From: Brevibacillus centrosporus
GTDB taxonomy: Bacteria > Bacillota > Bacilli > Brevibacillales > Brevibacillaceae
Reading direction: 5' to 3'
Assembly (NCBI RefSeq): GCF_003710815.1
Contig: NZ_RHHP01000021.1
Location: forward strand, 1 to 64,000
DNA: 64,000 nucleotides
The stretch's first letter is position 1. Every line of letters starts with the position of its first letter. Of the stretch, positions 48,764 to 57,444 are shown one piece after another. The notes under the pieces were generated by a model. It saw nothing but the letters and a program-made list of their open reading frames with translations, was not told where the DNA came from and searched no databases. The translations under genes were made by a program, and so were the position numbers.

Positions 48764-49600
48764 ATGCGCGGGCAACTGAGTGCGGGACGAAATTCGCAGG
48801 TTTTCCTATGGGTGCTTTTGATCGTCCTCCTGGGCATCATCGTCATGCCGATCTTTTGGGTGATCCTTGGGAGCTTCAAGACCGCTTTTGAAATTGCCAA
48901 CTATCCGTTTTCCTTGCCAGCTTCTTGGAACTTGGACAATTTGATCGGCGCGTGGCAGCTGGGTAATTTCAAAACCTACTTTTTCAACAGTGCGTTCATC
49001 ACCGTGGTAGGAATGATCATCGTGTTTCTGGTCGCATGTCCGGCTGGATATGTGTTTGCGCAGATGACATTCCCGGGCAACCAAATCTTGTTTTATCTGT
49101 TTATCTTGGGATTGTCGCTGCCGGTGCAGGCCATCATCATTCCGGTATTCTTCCAGCTGAAAACGATGGGGTTGGTCGATTCGCTGACCGGAATCACCTT
49201 GGTCTCGGTGGGGATGGCTCTTCCGTTCTCCGTCTTCTTGATGCGCAACACCTTCAAAGACGTTCCGAAAGAGCTGCGTGAATCCGCGTACGTAGACGGA
49301 GCGGGGGAGTGGAGGACGTATCTGAAAATCATGCTGCCGCTGGCGAAGCCGGGAATCGTGGCACTGATGGTTTTCACGTTTATGAATATTTGGAATGACT
49401 TCATGCTGCCGCTCGTTTTGCTGATCTCCGAGGATAAGTACACCATCCCGTTAGGACTGCTTTCCTTCCAGGGGAACAACGCTTCCAATTACGGACTCAT
49501 TTTTGGCGGTACGCTGATCAGCATGGTCCCGAGTGTCATTGTCTACCTGATCTTCCAAAGACAGTTCGTCGAGGGCATGTCCGCGGGATCAGATAAATAA
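48764..49600 (+). CDS. Sugar ABC transporter permease, MalG type
   Basis: A 278-residue permease with six spans (VFLWVLLIVLLGIIVMPIFW to GTLISMVPSVIVYLIF). The EAA loop reads ESAYVDGAGEWRTYLKIMLP near residue 174. It starts 3 bases after the MalF-type gene, so translation is coupled. Confidence 0.93.
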   Translation: MRGQLSAGRNSQVFLWVLLIVLLGIIVMPIFWVILGSFKTAFEIANYPFSLPASWNLDNLIGAWQLGNFKTYFFNSAFITVVGMIIVFLVACPAGYVFAQMTFPGNQILFYLFILGLSLPVQAIIIPVFFQLKTMGLVDSLTGITLVSVGMALPFSVFLMRNTFKDVPKELRESAYVDGAGEWRTYLKIMLPLAKPGIVALMVFTFMNIWNDFMLPLVLLISEDKYTIPLGLLSFQGNNASNYGLIFGGTLISMVPSVIVYLIFQRQFVEGMSAGSDK

Positions 49601-49633
49601 CAACCACAAGATGGATAAAGGAGAGATTTTCAT

Positions 49634-49990
49634 ATGGCGACAATCACCGACTTGAACAAAGAACAGTATCTTTTGCCGCAGGAGTGGGGCGGCATTCAAT
49701 GGCTCTGCGGACACGAGATAGACCCAGAGGCAGAAATGACGTTTGGCATGGTGTATATCAATGCGGGTACATCCAACCCAAGGCATGTACATCCGAACTG
49801 CGAGGAAGTGATTTTTGTCCTCTCTGGTGAATGCGACCACACGCTAGGGGATGAGGTATTCCATCTGAAGCCGGGCATGATGCTGCGTATTCCGCGGAAT
49901 GTACCGCATAATGCGACGGTGACCAGCTGGGAGCCGTGCCGGATGATCATCGCCTATTCGGCGGGGGATCGCCAGACCATCGGGGAGTAA
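49634..49990 (+). CDS. Cupin-domain protein
   Basis: A 118-residue single-domain cupin. Motif 1 is NPRHVHPNCEEVIFVLSGE (two His and Glu), motif 2 is MMLRIPRNVPHNATV. It probably binds a metal and acts as a sugar isomerase, epimerase or dioxygenase of the pathway. AAAGGAG precedes the ATG; same operon as the permeases. Confidence 0.88.
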   Translation: MATITDLNKEQYLLPQEWGGIQWLCGHEIDPEAEMTFGMVYINAGTSNPRHVHPNCEEVIFVLSGECDHTLGDEVFHLKPGMMLRIPRNVPHNATVTSWEPCRMIIAYSAGDRQTIGE

Positions 49991-50035
49991 TCGGGGCACT
50001 TTGCAAGCAAAGACGAAAGGTAGGTCTGAAGCGAT

Positions 50036-51118
50036 ATGAACCCAATCAAATTTAACTACGAGTATGATTCGAAAATTAAGGTGGGCTTTATCGGGTGCGG
50101 GGCTCACGCGTTTCGCAACGTATATCCAACCTTTGACTATGCTCCCGTCGATCTGGTAGCGGTCTGCGACTTGAGTGCCGAGCGTGCGGAAATCTACCGC
50201 AGGCGGTTTGGGGCAGAAAAAATGTACACCGACTACAAAGATATGATTAAGCAGGAGAAGCTGGATGCGGTCTTCGTCGTGCTGAACTTCGATAAAGAAG
50301 GACGGCCTCTGTACCCCAAAATCGTTCCCGATCTGCTGGAAGCAGGGCTGCCGGTCTGGATGGAAAAGCCGGCTGCATATACGGCGGAAGAAGTAGAGCG
50401 CATGCTGGAGGTAGAGGAGCGGACTGGGCAGTACGTGCTCGTCGCCAACAAACGCTACTTCTACCCAACCTTTGAAAAGGCCAAGCAAATCATTGAGCGG
50501 GCAGATTTTGGTCAACCCGTTTCCGTAAATGGCCGCTATCCACTGACGCTCACTCCGTATCAGGAAGAGATCGCGACGCGCACTGGCCTGCATTGGTTCC
50601 TGGACATTTGCCACCCGATGTCGGGGATTCACTACCTCATGGGTGAAGTAAAAGAGATGTGCTTTATCGAACACCAGCCAAGTGGGAACGTGCAGGCATT
50701 GTTGCAGTTCAAGTCAGGAGCGATCGGCAATCTGCAGCTCTCGTCTACGCAGGCGCCTACCAGTCCGTTGGAGCGATTTGAAATCATCGGCAACCATCAA
50801 AACGTGGTCATCGACAACGGCATGCGCCTGATCTACTACAAGGGCTCAAAAGGCAGCGGCGAATACGGCAAAGCACCTGTATACATCGGGGATGACCCGG
50901 TGGATGGACCCGTACACTGGGAGCCGGAATTTTCACTTGGCCAGGTGTATAACAAAAATCTTTTCCTGCAAGGAATGGTGCAAAGCGTCAGCTACTTTGC
51001 CAATGCCGTATTGAGCGGGCAGCGGATCGAGCGTTCTACACTGAGAGATTCGCTTCATCTCACCAGGATGTTTGACGCATTCAAACAGCGATCCGGCAAA
51101 TGGATCACCATCGACTAA
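50036..51118 (+). CDS. Gfo/Idh/MocA-family oxidoreductase
   Basis: A 360-residue NAD(P)-dependent sugar oxidoreductase. The nucleotide motif is VGFIGCGAHAF near residue 17; the catalytic Lys lies in WMEKPAAYTAEE near 110; the C-terminal domain includes HWFLDICHPMSGIHYL. It probably oxidises the imported sugar or a derivative. Linked to the cupin and isomerase in one operon. Confidence 0.9.
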   Translation: MNPIKFNYEYDSKIKVGFIGCGAHAFRNVYPTFDYAPVDLVAVCDLSAERAEIYRRRFGAEKMYTDYKDMIKQEKLDAVFVVLNFDKEGRPLYPKIVPDLLEAGLPVWMEKPAAYTAEEVERMLEVEERTGQYVLVANKRYFYPTFEKAKQIIERADFGQPVSVNGRYPLTLTPYQEEIATRTGLHWFLDICHPMSGIHYLMGEVKEMCFIEHQPSGNVQALLQFKSGAIGNLQLSSTQAPTSPLERFEIIGNHQNVVIDNGMRLIYYKGSKGSGEYGKAPVYIGDDPVDGPVHWEPEFSLGQVYNKNLFLQGMVQSVSYFANAVLSGQRIERSTLRDSLHLTRMFDAFKQRSGKWITID

Positions 51119-51149
51119 AACAAAGATAGGGAAGAGAGGGGAAGCTTGG

Positions 51150-52064
51150 ATGAAATTTAGCCTGTTTACCGATATGTTGGGGTTACAAACGTTTGAGGAT
51201 GCTCTGCGGGCAGCGAAAGAGTTGGGCTTTCCCACCATAGATTTGCGTGCGAGTCTGGATGGCGACACCATCGACACGATCTCACTGGAAAAAGCGAGAG
51301 AGCTGAAGGCACAGATCGACCAATCTGGCCTGCAGGTGAACAGTGTAAGCTCCTGGGCGGTAAACACGTGCTCTTTTTCCGGGCCGCCAAAGTACGACAG
51401 CCACGATGAAGGTCATCACGAGCAGATGAACCAAGTGCTGGAGAGACTGTTTGACTTGGCGGACATCTTCGAGGCTCCTCTCGTGCGCGTCTATTCTCTC
51501 CATCGTCCAGAAGGGTTTGATGAATGGACAGAAGAGAAAAAAGAAGCCGAATATCGCTACAATGCAGCCATCATGCGCCGCCATGCCGAACATGCGCAGC
51601 ACCGCAATAAAATCATCGTGGTTGAAAACGAGCCGCCTACGCTGTCTAGTACGGCAACCGAGCTGGGAATCCTCGCTCGCTACGCAGATCACCCGCATTT
51701 GAAAATCAACTGGGATATTCTCAATGGCTGGCGAGCTGGCGAGTATCCGACTGTTGAAGCGTACGAGCATATAAAAGGGTACGTCTGGCAGACACATCTA
51801 AAAGGGGCGTACCGTCAGCCAAACTCGGTACATGCAAAACATCCTTTTGGGCAATTTGGAAATTTTGCGATTGCGGGACAAGACGATTACGATCACGGAC
51901 CGGTCATGCAGGCCATCGCCTTGCACGATCCGCAAGCCGTGATGACGATCGACACCCATTATCCTTCGCTGGATGTGCGAGACAAAGTAGGAGAAATCGA
52001 GGTTATGCGCCGAAGCAAGCAGTTTTTTGAAGGGACTGTTGCCGGGGTGATGTCGCATGAGTAA
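51150..52064 (+). CDS. Sugar phosphate isomerase/epimerase (AP endonuclease 2 fold)
   Basis: A predicted 304-residue TIM-barrel protein: FTDMLGLQTFEDALRAAKEL at the start, VVENEPPTLSS near residue 157, NWDILNGWRAGE near 191, TIDTHYPSLD near 271. The Glu, Asp, His and Glu metal ligands of the xylose-isomerase-like family are visible. It is expected to act on the keto-sugar made by the oxidoreductase. ATG 51150 has GAGGGG; an earlier frame start lies in the previous gene. Confidence 0.85.
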   Translation: MKFSLFTDMLGLQTFEDALRAAKELGFPTIDLRASLDGDTIDTISLEKARELKAQIDQSGLQVNSVSSWAVNTCSFSGPPKYDSHDEGHHEQMNQVLERLFDLADIFEAPLVRVYSLHRPEGFDEWTEEKKEAEYRYNAAIMRRHAEHAQHRNKIIVVENEPPTLSSTATELGILARYADHPHLKINWDILNGWRAGEYPTVEAYEHIKGYVWQTHLKGAYRQPNSVHAKHPFGQFGNFAIAGQDDYDHGPVMQAIALHDPQAVMTIDTHYPSLDVRDKVGEIEVMRRSKQFFEGTVAGVMSHE

Positions 52065-53304
52065 AAAAGCGGTATTGGTAGGGGCGCTCGATACAAAAGG
52101 GGTAGAGTTTGGCTATGTGAAGGACCTGCTGGAATCACTCGGCGTGAGTACGATCGTGGTGAATACAGGAGTGCTGGATCAACCCTCGTTTTCCCCGGAC
52201 ATCTCCAGTGACGAGGTGGCTCTAGCAGGTGGGATGAGCATGTCCGAGCTGCGGGCTCAGCAGGATCGCGGAACTGCCGTCGCTGTCATGGCACGTGGTG
52301 TGGCTGCTGTAGTAGAACGCTTGATTGGAGAAGGCGTTGTCGGCGGGGTATTCGGGATGGGAGGAACGGCTGGTACGACGGTCGGAGCGGCAGCGATGAA
52401 AGCTGTCCCAATTGGCGTTCCCAAATTGCTGGTTTCCACTGTCGCTTCGGGCAACACACGCCCGTATGTGGGGGAAAAAGACGTGACGATGATGTATTCC
52501 GTCGTTGACATCGCAGGACTGAATTCGTTGTCACGCCGGATTTTGCGCAATGCGGCGTACGCGCTGGCTGGCATGATGGCAGAGACAGCCGATGAAACGA
52601 ATCAAACGGAAGATAAGCCCATGATTGGCGCTACCATGTTTGGAGTTACTACGCCTTGCGTGACAAAGGTGCGGGAGAAGCTGGAACAAAGCGGGTATGA
52701 CGTGCTGGTTTTTCACGCGACCGGTTCAGGAGGATTGGCGATGGAGGAGCTGGTGAAAGCCGGATTTATCAAAGGAGTGGCCGATGTCACCACAACAGAA
52801 CTGGCTGACGAGCTGGTGGGAGGCATTTTCAGTGCCGGCCCGAAACGGTTGGAAGCAGCAGGTGTGGCAGGAATCCCCCAGGTCGTATCGGTCGGTGCTC
52901 TGGATATGGTCAACTTCGGTCCGCCTGAGACCGTTCCTGCTCAGTTTGCCGAGCGGAAATTTTATCAGCACAATCCAACGACGACGCTCATGCGTACGAC
53001 CGTAGAGGAAAATCAGGAGCTGGGCCGCCTAATCGCAGAAAAGCTGAACCAAAGCCATTCCCCAACCGTATTCGTTTTCCCAAAAGGCGGCGTCTCCCTG
53101 CTGGATCGGGACTCCCAAGCTTTTGATGGCGTGGAGGAACGGCAAGCTTTGTACGACGCACTCAAAGAAAATTTGCGCGAAGACATCTCGTTTGTGGAAA
53201 TGGAACAGGACATCAACGACCCGGCTGTCGCGGAAGTGATTGCGGCTCACCTTTTGACTATGCTGAAACCATCTTGGGGAGGAAATGAACATGGCTATCG
53301 CTAG
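52057..53304 (+). CDS. UPF0261 (Tm-1 N-terminal-like) ATP-binding protein
   Basis: A 415-residue soluble protein. The opening VLVGALDTKGVEFGYVKDLL and the Gly-rich GVFGMGGTAGTTVGAAAM near residue 96 with SVTASGNT-like SVIASGNT-equivalent (STVASGNTRPYVG) are typical of UPF0261. In tomato Tm-1 this domain is fused to a TIM barrel like the product of the next gene. Enzymatic role unknown. It overlaps the isomerase gene by 8 bases. Confidence 0.85.
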   Translation: MSKKAVLVGALDTKGVEFGYVKDLLESLGVSTIVVNTGVLDQPSFSPDISSDEVALAGGMSMSELRAQQDRGTAVAVMARGVAAVVERLIGEGVVGGVFGMGGTAGTTVGAAAMKAVPIGVPKLLVSTVASGNTRPYVGEKDVTMMYSVVDIAGLNSLSRRILRNAAYALAGMMAETADETNQTEDKPMIGATMFGVTTPCVTKVREKLEQSGYDVLVFHATGSGGLAMEELVKAGFIKGVADVTTTELADELVGGIFSAGPKRLEAAGVAGIPQVVSVGALDMVNFGPPETVPAQFAERKFYQHNPTTTLMRTTVEENQELGRLIAEKLNQSHSPTVFVFPKGGVSLLDRDSQAFDGVEERQALYDALKENLREDISFVEMEQDINDPAVAEVIAAHLLTMLKPSWGGNEHGYR

Positions 53305-54142
53305 AAGAGAAATTATCGGCAGGCTACGTCAGCAAGTCGCTGAGAATCGTGCGATTGTCGGCGCTGGAGCGGGTACGGGCCTGTCGGCAAAATGCGCGGA
53401 AGAAGGTGGAGCCGACCTCATTATCATCTACAACTCCGGACGTTATCGGATGGCAGGCCGTGGTTCCCTCGCCGGGCTGATGCCATATGGCGACGCCAAT
53501 CAGATTGTAGTGGAAATGGGGGGAGAGGTTCTCCCAATCGTGAACAACACGCCGGTGCTCGCTGGTGTTTGCGGTACCGACCCATTCCGGCTTATGGATG
53601 TCTATCTCAAGCAGCTCAAAGACATGGGATTCTCAGGAGTACAAAACTTCCCGACAGTTGGTCTGTGCGATGGTGTCTTCCGTCAAAACCTGGAGGAGAC
53701 AGGAATGGGCTACGATCTGGAAGTGGAGATGATTCGCAAGGCACATGAACTGGGGCTGCTCACCACGCCCTATGTGTTTAACGAGGAGCAGGCGATTAAA
53801 ATGGCCGAGGCAGGTGCAGATGTGCTGGTTGCCCACGTCGGTTTGACCACCAAAGGGACCATCGGCGCCCATACAGCACTCACTCTCGATGAATCAGTTG
53901 ACCTGGTGCAGCGCATTCACGACGCAGGCAAATCGGCTAATCCAGACATCCTGGTGATATGCCACGGAGGTCCCATCTCCGAGCCGGAGGATGCTGCGTA
54001 TGTTTTGAGCAGAACCAAGGGAGTCGTAGGCTTCTTCGGTGCATCCAGCATCGAACGGCTGCCGACGGAAATCGCGATTACTCAGCAAGTGAGCAAATTC
54101 AAGCGTCTTGACGCCAAATTAACGGATTCCGCGAGAGTCTAA
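53291..54142 (+). CDS. PEP-hydrolase-like TIM-barrel protein (Tm-1 C-terminal-like)
   Basis: A predicted 283-residue TIM barrel of the phosphoenolpyruvate hydrolase-like family (also seen as the second half of plant Tm-1). Signatures: IVGAGAGTGLSAKCAEEGGA near residue 22, YNSGRYRMAGRGSLAGLMP near 47, FPTVGLCDG near 118 and HVGLTTKGTIGA near 180. ATG 53291 lies 8 bases after GGGGAGG and overlaps the UPF0261 gene by 14 bases, so the two products are made together. Confidence 0.85.
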   Translation: MAIARREIIGRLRQQVAENRAIVGAGAGTGLSAKCAEEGGADLIIIYNSGRYRMAGRGSLAGLMPYGDANQIVVEMGGEVLPIVNNTPVLAGVCGTDPFRLMDVYLKQLKDMGFSGVQNFPTVGLCDGVFRQNLEETGMGYDLEVEMIRKAHELGLLTTPYVFNEEQAIKMAEAGADVLVAHVGLTTKGTIGAHTALTLDESVDLVQRIHDAGKSANPDILVICHGGPISEPEDAAYVLSRTKGVVGFFGASSIERLPTEIAITQQVSKFKRLDAKLTDSARV

Positions 54143-54157
54143 AGGCAGGGAGAGGGA

Positions 54158-54322
54158 TTGAAAGAGCTATTGCTTGCCACATGCTGCGGGGCGATCGTAG
54201 GGATGGTTTTCTCTATCGTTAAATTTCCGATGCCCGCCCCAAGTTCTTTGCCTGGAGTCTTGAGTATCTTTGGGATTTATCTTGGATTTAAGCTTGTCGA
54301 GTGGATTCGGGAATTCATGTAA
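54158..54322 (+). CDS. XapX-domain small membrane protein
   Basis: A 54-residue protein of the XapX family: LLATCCGAIVGMVFSIVKFP, then MPAPSSLPGVLSIFGIYLGF, giving two membrane hairpin spans. XapX proteins often sit beside genes of small-molecule metabolism; role unknown. The start is TTG at 54158 after GGGAGAGG. It is the last gene of the sugar operon. Confidence 0.75.
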   Translation: MKELLLATCCGAIVGMVFSIVKFPMPAPSSLPGVLSIFGIYLGFKLVEWIREFM

Positions 54323-54355
54323 AAGGAGGCGGGAAACCGCTTCTTTTTCTTTTTG
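54322..54355 (+). terminator. Terminator of the sugar operon
   Basis: GGAGGCGG/CCGCTTCT stem with GAAA loop and TTTTTCTTTTT tail. Confidence 0.8.
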
Positions 54356-54437
54356 ACGATTTCACCTGCGCCTTCTGATCATTCTCTGACATTTGGCTGT
54401 TACTCTGTTGGAAACGATCAGAGGGAGGACGATTCAA

Positions 54438-55973
54438 ATGGATCTTGACCGACTTGCGAGGATACAGGAAGAAGAGGCATGGAAAGCTGCTTATGACGAA
54501 GAAATCGGCAAGCTGGAGATGACATTCCAAGAATTAACCCTGCTGCAATACGAATTGACGACCGAAAAAATCGAGTCTCCCAGACTGAATGAAATTCAGC
54601 AGGCGCATTATCAGATATTTACGGACCCTCGGTTTACAGAGATGCTAGGTTTTTGGGAGCAAAAAATCAGTGACTTGAAATGGAAGAGAAGGCTTGCTGT
54701 ACTGAAAAACAAAGCGCTGCAGGAAGAAATCGAAAGTCATCCTGCTATCGCATCGATCAAGAATTCACTCATGTCTACGATCTTACAGAAGACCTTTGCG
54801 CTTCATGGGGAAACCTATTCGCTCTCAAATGTGCAAGCGTATCTGATGATGAATCCGGATCGTCAATTACGCGAGGATCTATTCATGGAAACGGTACGGT
54901 ATGGGAAAGAGACGGCCAGTCAGTTTCGTGAGCTGGTTCTCGCGAGGAATCGTTATGCTCAGGAAAAAGGGTATTCGACTTATTTCCATTTCGTGTTCGA
55001 GCACATTTATGGACAGGATTGGGAAATGTACCGGGAACAAGGAATGCAGATGCTGCAACAGACAGACGCCATTTCCAGGGCGTGGGATTCGCGATTCAAA
55101 GAGAAGTTTGGCTGGGAGGATGTTCGATACCATGACCTACTCTTTGGAGCCTTGAACTACTACGATCTTCCTGCCGAGGCTTTTCCAAGCGAGAAAATAA
55201 ACGAGGTCTTAGCACTTACATGCGCCTCTTTTGGAGTAGAGCTTTCTTCCACCCCCATTCAAGTAACATTATGTGATCTGCCCTACGGAGGTATGATGAA
55301 CGCCATTTCTCCCACGGATATTCGGATTGCTGTTCGGAAGCGGGATGGCTATGGTGCTTATAAAATTGCGCTGCATGAGATGGGGCATGCGCTGTATGAA
55401 CATTTTTCCTCGCAGCAACCACCAGAGCTTTTCCAGTTTAAAGATTTGATCGGACATGAAGCGATGGCGGAGATCTTCATGACCATTTCTGCACAGCCCA
55501 AGTGGTTACAGGATGTGTTCCACGTAGAGGATTCCGCGATCAAACAGATTCAGGAGTACGATCACCTCTTTTTTCTGATCGTCACCAAATACTATTTCTA
55601 TCAAAGTCTGTTGGAGCATGCCATCTATGAAAATCCCGAAGCTGATTTCCAGGAGCTTTCTGATAAATGGGCAGAGGAAGTATTCGGAGTAAAGGGAAGA
55701 GCCATGAGTCCATCGGTAGACGTACTATATTTGGCTTATCCGGTCTACACGCACAGCTATATTTTTGCGGATGGCATACGGGATATGCTGCGAAAAGCGT
55801 TTCGCGTGGATGGACTTTACGGAAACCAGCACGTATTTGACGCCATACGCCAATCCTTTATGGAGCCGTCTGAAAGCGAGCCATGGCAGGAGAAGATTCA
55901 AGCGCTTTGCAAAGAACCGTTTACGTTTCAATATTTTGCGGAGTATCTAGCGGGAAAGAGTCGTTTTCAGTGA
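54438..55973 (+). CDS. M3-type oligopeptidase
   Basis: A predicted 511-residue metallopeptidase. The zinc site is HEMGHALYEH near residue 315 (HExxH) with the third ligand Glu in GHEAMAEIFM about 28 residues later, as in M3/M2 peptidases. The N-terminal ~250 residues are helical (LLQYELTTEKIESPRL). No signal peptide: cytosolic oligopeptide digestion. GAGGGAGG precedes the ATG at 54438. It stands alone between the sugar operon and the ketone-body operon. Confidence 0.85.
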   Translation: MDLDRLARIQEEEAWKAAYDEEIGKLEMTFQELTLLQYELTTEKIESPRLNEIQQAHYQIFTDPRFTEMLGFWEQKISDLKWKRRLAVLKNKALQEEIESHPAIASIKNSLMSTILQKTFALHGETYSLSNVQAYLMMNPDRQLREDLFMETVRYGKETASQFRELVLARNRYAQEKGYSTYFHFVFEHIYGQDWEMYREQGMQMLQQTDAISRAWDSRFKEKFGWEDVRYHDLLFGALNYYDLPAEAFPSEKINEVLALTCASFGVELSSTPIQVTLCDLPYGGMMNAISPTDIRIAVRKRDGYGAYKIALHEMGHALYEHFSSQQPPELFQFKDLIGHEAMAEIFMTISAQPKWLQDVFHVEDSAIKQIQEYDHLFFLIVTKYYFYQSLLEHAIYENPEADFQELSDKWAEEVFGVKGRAMSPSVDVLYLAYPVYTHSYIFADGIRDMLRKAFRVDGLYGNQHVFDAIRQSFMEPSESEPWQEKIQALCKEPFTFQYFAEYLAGKSRFQ

Positions 55974-56030
55974 TGATCGCTTGCACGGTGTAAGCCCCTT
56001 TTACGGCGCGTGAGTCGCTGCAGATAAATA

Positions 56031-56068
56031 AACGACCGCTCACCTGCAAAGTGCAAGGAGCGGTCGTT
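56031..56068 (-). terminator. Terminator of the ketone-body operon
   Basis: Perfect arms AACGACCGCTC/GAGCGGTCGTT with TTTATTTA on the minus-strand side. Confidence 0.75.
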
Positions 56069-56099
56069 GCCATTTCTTATAGAAAGGGAGAGTCCGATA

Positions 56100-57398
56100 C
56101 TACGCCGCTTTGGTATCGTGTTGCTTTTTGTTGCTTGTCAATTTCAAAGTCAGCAAGGTAATAGCACCGATAGCCAGAATTCCCGAAATGATGAACAGTC
56201 CTTGCGTAAAGGCGACCGATCCGAGAATCATGGGTCCGACAAAACCACCTAATGCCGCAAAGGAGTTGACCAATGCGATGCCAACAGGAGCGGTAGAAGC
56301 GGTAAAGAAGAAGGTTTTGTAGGCAAAGAAGCTGCCCAGAAATCCATACAATCCGACAGAGGTCAGCGTCAGCATAAGGACCATCCAAAATAACGTACTC
56401 GAGTACCCGCAGCCGATAAACCCGATGATCGAAATCAAGAAGCAGACGAATAAATGCTGTTTATGCGCATTTGTACGATCGGAGTTCCAGCCGACAAAGA
56501 GAAGAGACGGGACCGCGACTACGGACGGAATCATGGCTAGCCAGCCGATTTGCAGGTTGTTCGTTGCGTTTGCCGATAAAGATTTAATAATCGTAGGCAT
56601 CCAAAACGACAGGCCGTATACCGCTGTGTACACACCGAAGTACAGAAGAGACAGCTTCCAGACCTTTGAGTCCTTGAGCATTTCGCGTGTAGAAGCTTTG
56701 TTCACTTGCGCGCTTGCCTTTTGTTCGGCATCCAGCTCTGCCTCCAGCCAGTCTTTTTCCTGTTGGGTTAACCATTTGGCTTGAGAAGGCTTGTTGGTCA
56801 AGTAAAATATGACGACGATACCCAAAAGAATAGCCGGGATGCCTTCCAGGACGAACATCCATCTCCAGCCGGACATTTGCAGCCAAGTGATATTGTCCAT
56901 GATCCAGGTAGAAAGAGGGGCCCCGATCAATCCGCCAATCGGCAGCGCGAGAACCAGGACAGCCGTTGCGCGGCCTCTTTCGCTTGCGCGGAACCAATAC
57001 GTCAAATATAGGATAATGCCAGGGAAGAAGCCAGCTTCGGCGATGCCCAAAAGGAAGCGCAGAATGTTCAAATGAGTGGTCGTCTGGGCAAAGCCTGTTA
57101 AGATGACGATAATTCCCCAGGAGAGCATGATGCGGGCGATCCACATCTTGGCACCAACTTTATGCATGATCATGTTGCTGGGGATTTCAAAGAAGAAATA
57201 GCCGATGAAGAAAATGCCGGAGAGAAGACCAAATACTTCAGAGGTCAGCGCCAGCTCCGCATTCATCTGCAGAGCGGCATAACCGAGGTTGACCCGATCC
57301 AGATAAGCAACCACATACAGAATCAAGATCATTGGAAGAATGCGCGCCATCGTTTTGCGGATGGTACTCTTTTCTATAGAAAGAACAGATTGATCCAT
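56100..57398 (-). CDS. MFS transporter, anion:cation symporter (phthalate permease) family
   Basis: A predicted 432-residue, 12-span carrier. ILILYVVAYLDRVNLGYAAL at the first span, the loop-2 motif KVGAKMWIARIML and a central loop rich in Lys/Glu (about residues 195-245) fit the ACS/phthalate permease group that imports organic acids. As the last gene of the sco-bdh operon it may take up 3-hydroxybutyrate or a related acid. ATG 57398 follows GAGGGA; an in-frame ATG at 57419 lacks a site. Confidence 0.85.
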   Translation of the reverse strand: MDQSVLSIEKSTIRKTMARILPMILILYVVAYLDRVNLGYAALQMNAELALTSEVFGLLSGIFFIGYFFFEIPSNMIMHKVGAKMWIARIMLSWGIIVILTGFAQTTTHLNILRFLLGIAEAGFFPGIILYLTYWFRASERGRATAVLVLALPIGGLIGAPLSTWIMDNITWLQMSGWRWMFVLEGIPAILLGIVVIFYLTNKPSQAKWLTQQEKDWLEAELDAEQKASAQVNKASTREMLKDSKVWKLSLLYFGVYTAVYGLSFWMPTIIKSLSANATNNLQIGWLAMIPSVVAVPSLLFVGWNSDRTNAHKQHLFVCFLISIIGFIGCGYSSTLFWMVLMLTLTSVGLYGFLGSFFAYKTFFFTASTAPVGIALVNSFAALGGFVGPMILGSVAFTQGLFIISGILAIGAITLLTLKLTSNKKQHDTKAA

Positions 57399-57444
57399 GA
57401 TAGCTTCCCTCGTTTCCAACTAGTATTTTTCGATTAAACGAGCA

